Positions 58,051-64,000 of a stretch of 64,000 bases of DNA are shown piece by piece. The number at the start of each line of letters is the position of its first letter. Position 1 is the stretch's first letter. The stretch is from Stemphylium vesicarium (taxonomy: Eukaryota > Ascomycota > Dothideomycetes > Pleosporales > Pleosporaceae): contig QXCR01000086.1 of the NCBI GenBank assembly GCA_004380135.1, forward strand, positions 62,001 to 126,000, written 5' to 3'. The notes under the pieces are model-generated. The model was not told where the DNA came from. It worked only from the letters and a program-made list of their open reading frames with translations, and made no database searches. The translations under genes were made by a program, and so were the position numbers.

Positions 58051-61000
58051 TGTGGGAACCGAGAAGAGGAGAGAGAAAGTTGTTCAATTGAGAGAGCTAC
58101 ACAGAGCGATTATATACATGAGTGGAGTTTCTGGAGCATTCTAGATTAGCAAGTAATACACGATCACGGGAACAAGGTGCCAAGGCTGACACACCCCCTG
58201 AGGTATCCATGTTGGATGGAGACCTCACAAACATAGTAAAGTATAGGGAATATTAGAGAGAAACGCGTACGCGCGCTACGCAGTTAATCTAGCTAACTAA
58301 GAGGTATAGGATAAGAAGAGTCCTTAAAAATAAGGTAATAAATATCCTTTAGGCTAAGCTAGCGTATAAAGTTCTCGTACTTCTATTAAGGAAGTAGCTT
58401 AGTAAAGCCGTTAGTAGGCATATTAGTAGTAGGCTTCTATTTAACATTAATCCTTCTATTTTCTACCTCTTAGCGGAGCTATATCTAATAGATATTAACG
58501 TGACGAAGCTTAGTTTAGATTCGATTAGCGTCGCCTTATACGAGGCGTACAGTCTGAGCATTGTCACACCAAAGAGACTTCTTAGTGTGAAGCGTGAAGC
58601 CAATATTGCGGCAGAATCGATCCCAATATTGTGATTCAACGCCAGCAGCGGAGAGAGCGTAGAGCTCTGCTTCAGTCGTAGAACGAGTGACTGATCGAAG
58701 TACAGTGGCTTTCTAGTCAATAGGCATGCCGTAAAGCATAAAGACATATCCAGCAGATGACCGACGAGTCTCAACATCGTCTCCGAATGAGGCATTAGCA
58801 GCACTGAAGAACGTAGGGAGTGAAGAGTTAATTTTAGTGGCATAGGTCTAAGTAGGCTCACCCCCTTAAGCACTAATAGCTAAGTACCTAGTACCGTATA
58901 GGTATTGCCATACGTGCTTAATCTTAGAGAGGTGCATTAGTCCTAGATTTATAAAAAATCGTGCAAGGACTAAATAAGTATATGCGACGTTAGGTCGCGT
59001 TATAACTTCGATATAGGCTAGGTTACCTATAAGGCGTTAATAAGTTTTTATATTTAATAGTTTAGATACTCTATTATAGAGTAATAGCCCTAAGATAGAT
59101 AAGAGAGGCGTTAATAAGTATTTACTATTAGTATAAATAAAGTTAAACTTAGTATAGACCTTATTAATAAACGCATTCTAGACTAAGTAGAGCTAGTAGC
59201 TAGTAAGAACGCGCTTAACTTAGATACTAAGAAACTATTTAATATTACTAATTTAACGTAGGCTATAGATCTTAATAAGCTATTATTTAAGCTTCTTAAA
59301 ATCCTCTTAGTAATTAGAGTAATAGAGAATAATAATATTATCTACGTAGAAGAATAGAATTATCTAATTATTTATCTAAAGGCATAGGAACCCTTAAATA
59401 GAGTATAAGCTAAGCTTTCGTAGTAAAGCTTAGAAGTGTAGAGCCCACAAGCGTAGAGCTTCTTTTAGGCCATATAGGGCGCGCAAAAGTCGGAGAATCT
59501 AACCATATCTATCCTAGAATCCGTCTAGGGTTCTCACATAGAGAGCACGATCCAGGGCAGCGTTAAGGAAAGCGTTCGGCACATTATATTGCATTGCCTT
59601 AAGGTTGAAGGCACATATAAGAGCTATAAGAGCTTAGAAAAGGCGAGTAGCAAAAGTGGCTGCGTAGGTATCGCCATACTACTCTTATAGATCTCTACGA
59701 ACGACAAGCTAAGCCTTATATTTAATAAGATATCTATCTTTATTAAACTTATAGGTAAATACCTATATTAGAGGTATAATATCTAATATGTCTACTATAA
59801 TATCTAGTTTAGCGAAGGTAGCCTTCGTCTAGTAGTTATTGAATTCTGCTATAGTAGCAGCTTCGAATTGCTTTCCGTGAGCGTGACGTTTCAGCTCTTT
59901 CCAATGACGTGGTGGAGGAGGAAGATTATCGCGATGGATGCGAGTAGGATCACGCTTAACTCTAGATTGTGATGCAGCTGAGATAGTATCACTCGCTTGT
60001 GCAATCGTAGCAGCAAACGCAAAGTATTTGGAGAGGTTAGGAGCTGCCTCAAGAAAGTGCGCCTAGCGACGTCGTCTGCCAGTGATGATGTTATCCTGCG
60101 AGAGATTCGGGTCTCGTCGCTGCGGAGCATTATTCTACCGTCAATCTAGTATATAGATCTTAGCGTCGTCCTTATGGTCATTCTACCCCCTAGGTGTCCT
60201 ATGCGGAGATAGGTTAATCAAAGTAGAGGACTTCTATAGTAGCTATTATTCTACTAAATTAGAAGAAGGACTTTAATCTCGTCTTTTAATAGTAGGAGTA
60301 AGAGAAGAAGAGAGAAGTTAGTAAATAGGCCTCTAAGACACTATAATTATATTATTATTATACTTCTTCTTAGATATACTAATAGGTATAGTTGCTGCTT
60401 CTTATTATTATTATATAGGCTAAGCTATAATAATAGTTTCTCTATTATATTCCTTCTTAGGGATATAGATAGTCTTAATAATCTAAGACTCTATAGGTAG
60501 TGTTAATAGCTTTTCTTTATAAAGCTTATTAATAAAACGTACGTCTTATACGCGAATAACGCGATTTAAGTGAGATAGCTATACTTAATAGATATTTAAA
60601 GCGTCGTAACCTATAAGGAATCTCTTAAGAGTGCGCTTCTCTAGTTTATTTGCCTTTAGTAGATGCTTATTAAGCAAGAATCTACAGCTTCTAATAACGT
60701 GTAGTCTTGAGAGGTCTGGTCTGATGCTAGTAACCATCTCCTGTGGTGTACGCCATCTAAGAGCTTTCGTTAGAGTGACGTTGAGCAGTCTGACTGCAGT
60801 ATAGATGAGCTCATTTGCCAGTGCCTTGAGCAGGCCCGCATGGATACGAATGACTCTGGCGACTGTAACAATAACAGCTCCAGCTCTCTCCGCACCCCCC
60901 AGCTGTGCTGGAGTATCAGGAGATCTCAACTCTACCTTGATACCCGCTGATGCTAGCTCTTCTTGAGCAGAGGAGCCGAGGATTGCCTCAGCTCTGCCAT

Positions 61001-62531
61001 AGCCAACGTCTCCGTCCATGAAGACTATAGCTACCTGGTAGCCGTATACCCGTTCAATCTTGTTGACGAGTCGAATAATAGCCGGAACGACAGTAGCCTT
61101 GTGTCGATTCCTGAGAGTACAAATCTTATAAAACTTTGTGTATTCACACACTACATGTAGTGCCTAGACGTCGCCGTTATAGCATACCTCTCCACGTTCC
61201 TAGAGTTAGATAATGTTAATAGAAATGCGATAGAACGGTCGACAGGCTTAATCCGTACGAGAACGGCAGCTAATGTCTTCCTTTATCTTACCTTAGATAC
61301 ATAGAATGCAATCGTTAGTCTATAGATCTCCTCTTCCGTTTGTGCCTATATTAAGGCTAGTGGTTGCATCTGGAAGGTGTTCAAGTGCCTAATAGCTTGG
61401 GTGCCCGAGAAGCTGATGCGCTCGCATCGCAGTGACAGTCTGAGGAGACTTCTTTTGGCTGGATCGTACAGCCATGCTGAGAAGCTCATGGCGAGGAGGG
61501 CGATCAGCTTCCTTTACATCGAGCAGCCAGTGACCATGACTGTAGTCGAGGTTGGCTACAACATTGGAGATCCTCTCTTTGTAGAGGATGTTGCGCCCTA
61601 AATCGAAATAGATGCCTAAGCGTCGGCATCGTCCAAGGGCGAATAGGTTCGTGAGAAAGCCTAGTACGTACGCGACATGCGTTAGAAGGATATCCTTCTT
61701 CTAATTGCCTCGTTTAACGTTAATAATCACCTCCCCCTAGGCGGCAACCTAATAGCCAGCTGCGCCTGCGAGGATAACGTCTATAGGTCTAGCATTAGAC
61801 GTCTTACGCTAGTTAAAATAGGTCGTATTATAGATATAGACGTTAGAACTAAGGTCTATAATCTATCTATTAAGTAGAGTATTACCTTTTAGTACTATAA
61901 TCTATATTATATAAAACGCAGTATTTGCGTAATAGTCTCTATTTAAGTCGTTATTATTAATTTAATTAGCATAAGGTCGACGGCCTCCTAATTCTAGTAT
62001 AGATCTCTTAGTCTAATTTTCGGCCCTATTCTTAGATGCCTTCTTGGATTAATCGTAGTTTTATACTATATTAAACGTCTATTAGACGTTATTATCCTTA
62101 TAAAGCTTCTTAATCCTTTTTAAGAGCTCGCGATCCTTAAAAGCTATACAAATTATATGAATAGTTATTTCGCTTAGTTAGTAACTCTTAGGACGGCCTT
62201 CTACTATTAGGTTCAGAGTGTAGCACTCTAAGATGTTATAATAGCGGCCATAGACGCATTTTAAACGGTTATTCGGCCTTGAATTAGTGATAGCTAGAGT
62301 AGCCTACGTACCATTCTGGGCTGCAAAGCTGCTAAGAGTCTTCGTGTAGGTACGCTTCGTCGCGATCTATCGTTAGTATCGATTAATTAAGGCTTTAAGT
62401 GTCAGAGGGACCTTATTATCCTCCTTATAGCTAATTATTAGAGTAAAATACTAGTTAGACTAGTTAGCGTCTCCTTAGGCTTTAATAGCTTATATAAAGG
62501 CCTACTATAGACGTGTCCCTTTTATCTCGGC
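58051..62531 (-). mobile_element. Copia element with a 141-bp 3' LTR, minus strand, RIP-mutated
   Basis: The LTR is at 58051-58191 (TGTCAGCC...TTCCCACA on the minus strand), with purine tract CCTCAGGGGGTG against it. Upstream on the minus strand come RNase H/RT remains (58200-60130), a readable integrase (60585-61151) and a pre-integrase/Gag region (about 61180-62500). No 5' LTR was found before the hAT end at 62532. Segments 58550-58850, 59880-60130 and 60700-61110 escaped RIP. Confidence 0.7.
60585..61151 (-). pseudogene. Copia integrase segment, open frame
   Basis: A 188-codon frame encodes the integrase core: VYGYQVAIVFMDGDVGYGRA (second catalytic Asp region), then PAQLGGAERAGAVI with the catalytic Glu, IHAGLLKALANELIYTAVRL and the LEKRTLKRFLIGY end. 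The frame continues upstream in RIP-mutated form (RPFYRIS). It is an isolated survivor of a dead element. Confidence 0.75.
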
Positions 62532-64000
62532 CACAGTCCGCAACAAGCAAGTCAATCAATCTTGGGGTTGCCGATTGGTTTGCTTGTTAGCAATGTCGTC
62601 GTTGCTTAATTATAGCTTAATTATTAGTGTTTTAAGGCAGCTTAATTATAACTTAATTAGTAGATTAATTAGATTAGACGCTAAGAGACTAAAGTTATAT
62701 ATAACTATAGTAGCTTAATAATCTATTTATATATATTATAGTCTTATATAATCTCCTCGTCTAATACGTCGTTACTATTATTACCCTCTACACTATTATT
62801 GTACTAAGTCTTAAAGCCTACTCTTATCCATAATCGTATAAGTTAAAGAGTAGCTAGTAACTTACTATTAATAGCTCGTCTCTTAGATTTAAGTAAGTCG
62901 CTAAGCTTATTAAAGAGCCTCTTACACTCGTAGCTTAATACTAGAATTATTAGTAAATTAATCGTAAACTAGCTTAAACATAGGTATTTTAAGCGCATTT
63001 AAATCTAGTAAACGACTAGGTAACTATCACCTAAGTACTACTCTCTACTCTACTCTAGCTCTTGTGTCCTCTAGCGCTCGTACTCGTCGTCGTGAGCTGC
63101 CTCGTCTCTAGTGTTGTTGCGGCGTGTAAAGGCGCTAATTACGTCATCTATCCCACTTGCAATTGTTATTCTGTGAGATTGAAGTTGAGGGCGTACACGC
63201 TGAGGCTTATAGGTCTGCCAGAGTCGCTGAAATCCAGCATTAGCAGCAGTGAGCCACTCTGGCTTGTCGGCCCAGCTGTTCTCGCAGTAGTACTTGTAGT
63301 AAGGCTGGAGGCAGACAGCAGCGTAGTAGGCAGGCGATCTATCGAGCTTATCGTAGTACTTATTGGCCTTGCTCCAGGCAGTGCGTAGGTTGATATGAAG
63401 GTGGTCCTCTGGTGCGTCCGTGTGGTTGAAATCGACTTGCTCGTATGGCCGCGTGCGCGCTTCGAGCGCGCTCAGTATGTACTTAAAGACAGGAATAACC
63501 TCGTAAATAGCACCAAACTTGCCTGCTTTACCGCGACCCTTAAGCCGCTCTGTACTAAGCTTTAGCGGCTCTAAGTAGTTCTAGTACTCTATTATTACTG
63601 CCTAATTAGCAGCTATAAGACCGGTTGATCTTATCTAACTTGGGGCGTCCGAGAGCTTGTTGCCAGCTTGGTTTGCGCGTCTATCGTCAAGAGAGACGCG
63701 GCTAATATGGTGCTCAGCGTAGGAGTTATAAGCAGCTTGAAGTTGAGTTGCGCGTGCAAAGGCAGCGTAGTACGAGTTCCAGCGAGTAACAACAGGCTTG
63801 ACTGGCTCGAGTACTCGGAGGCGCTCTCCAGCAGGCAACTCAGCGTTTGCAGCTCGCTGAAACTCTCTGAAAAGCTCATACTGTTGTGGCGTTTTAATGT
63901 AATTAATGACGTTAATAAGCACGCCTAATGGTCCATCTTTACGCCACTCGCGCAAGCACAACTCCTCTTGATCGAGCTGCTCAACAGCGTTGTTGTATGC
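62532..64000 (-). mobile_element. hAT transposon, left end and C-terminal transposase, continues off the edge
   Basis: The end CACAGTCCGCAACAAGCAAG starts at 62532. The minus strand encodes a hAT transposase C-terminal half: EWRKDGPLGVLINVINYIKT, PVVTRWNSYYAAFARATQ (63635-63961), then LRTAWSKANKYYDKLDRSPA and the dimerisation region (CECERLF-like, about 62870-62960). Sequence right of about 63055 is clean, left of it is RIP-mutated, so stops fall in the dimerisation part. The remaining half lies outside the window. It shares its end sequence with the MITE at 10937. Confidence 0.78.

Noticed and set aside
58463..58873. 136-codon minus-strand frame
   Set aside because: Leu/Ser-rich composition typical of an out-of-frame reading of the copia RNase H region.
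1..64000. CRISPR arrays, bacterial operons or prophage
   Set aside because: Spliced genes and RIP show fungal nuclear DNA; no regularly spaced repeats were seen.

Overview
The window looks like an accessory, transposon-rich region of a filamentous ascomycete (Pezizomycotina; a Dothideomycete/Pleosporales-like fungus is my best guess, not proven). Genes have short spliceosomal introns of about 46-60 bp, and families typical of these fungi occur: a Clr5/ankyrin protein, an F-box protein, a Zn2Cys6 factor and fungal-type copia, gypsy, pogo and hAT elements. Long blocks are A+T-rich and almost free of CpA and TpG while CpG is kept. This is the signature of repeat-induced point mutation (RIP), and most elements inside these blocks are dead.

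Layout. 1-11.6 kb is gene-bearing: a broken Clr5/ankyrin gene, an intact short-chain dehydrogenase, a carotenoid-oxygenase gene with one in-frame stop, and an unrecognised gene beside a 128-bp hAT-type MITE with a perfect 8-bp duplication. 11.6-17.0 kb is a young copia element with a 1,365-codon Gag-Pol frame, but its Gag start carries a sharply bounded RIP patch and its 3' LTR is cut short. At 17.2-18.1 kb is an intact haloalkane-dehalogenase-like gene. 18.4-31.7 kb is a RIP-mutated nest: gypsy, a copia element (A), solo LTRs and a 436-bp foldback element. At 32.8-34.6 kb a single intact F-box gene sits alone between such blocks. 34.7-48.7 kb is a second nest: a pogo element holding a MITE, a gypsy element, and a copia element (B) that is the inverted partner of A. 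48.7-53.7 kb is a gene island: a truncated membrane-protein gene, a medium-chain dehydrogenase/reductase (MDR), a previously invisible three-exon gene for a 70-residue cysteine-rich secreted protein, and a Zn2Cys6 regulator. 53.7-64 kb is a third nest of pogo, gypsy, two copia elements with short LTRs, and a hAT transposase running off the right edge.

The most interesting points are the cysteine-rich secreted protein gene next to RIP-mutated DNA, a roughly 41-bp sequence repeated upstream of both the MDR gene and the regulator gene, the hAT MITE whose ends match the hAT element at the far edge, and sharply bounded un-RIPped patches at the same positions in independent element copies. Splice sites were chosen by eye from GT/AG, branch-point and reading-frame agreement. 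No alignment or expression data were available.
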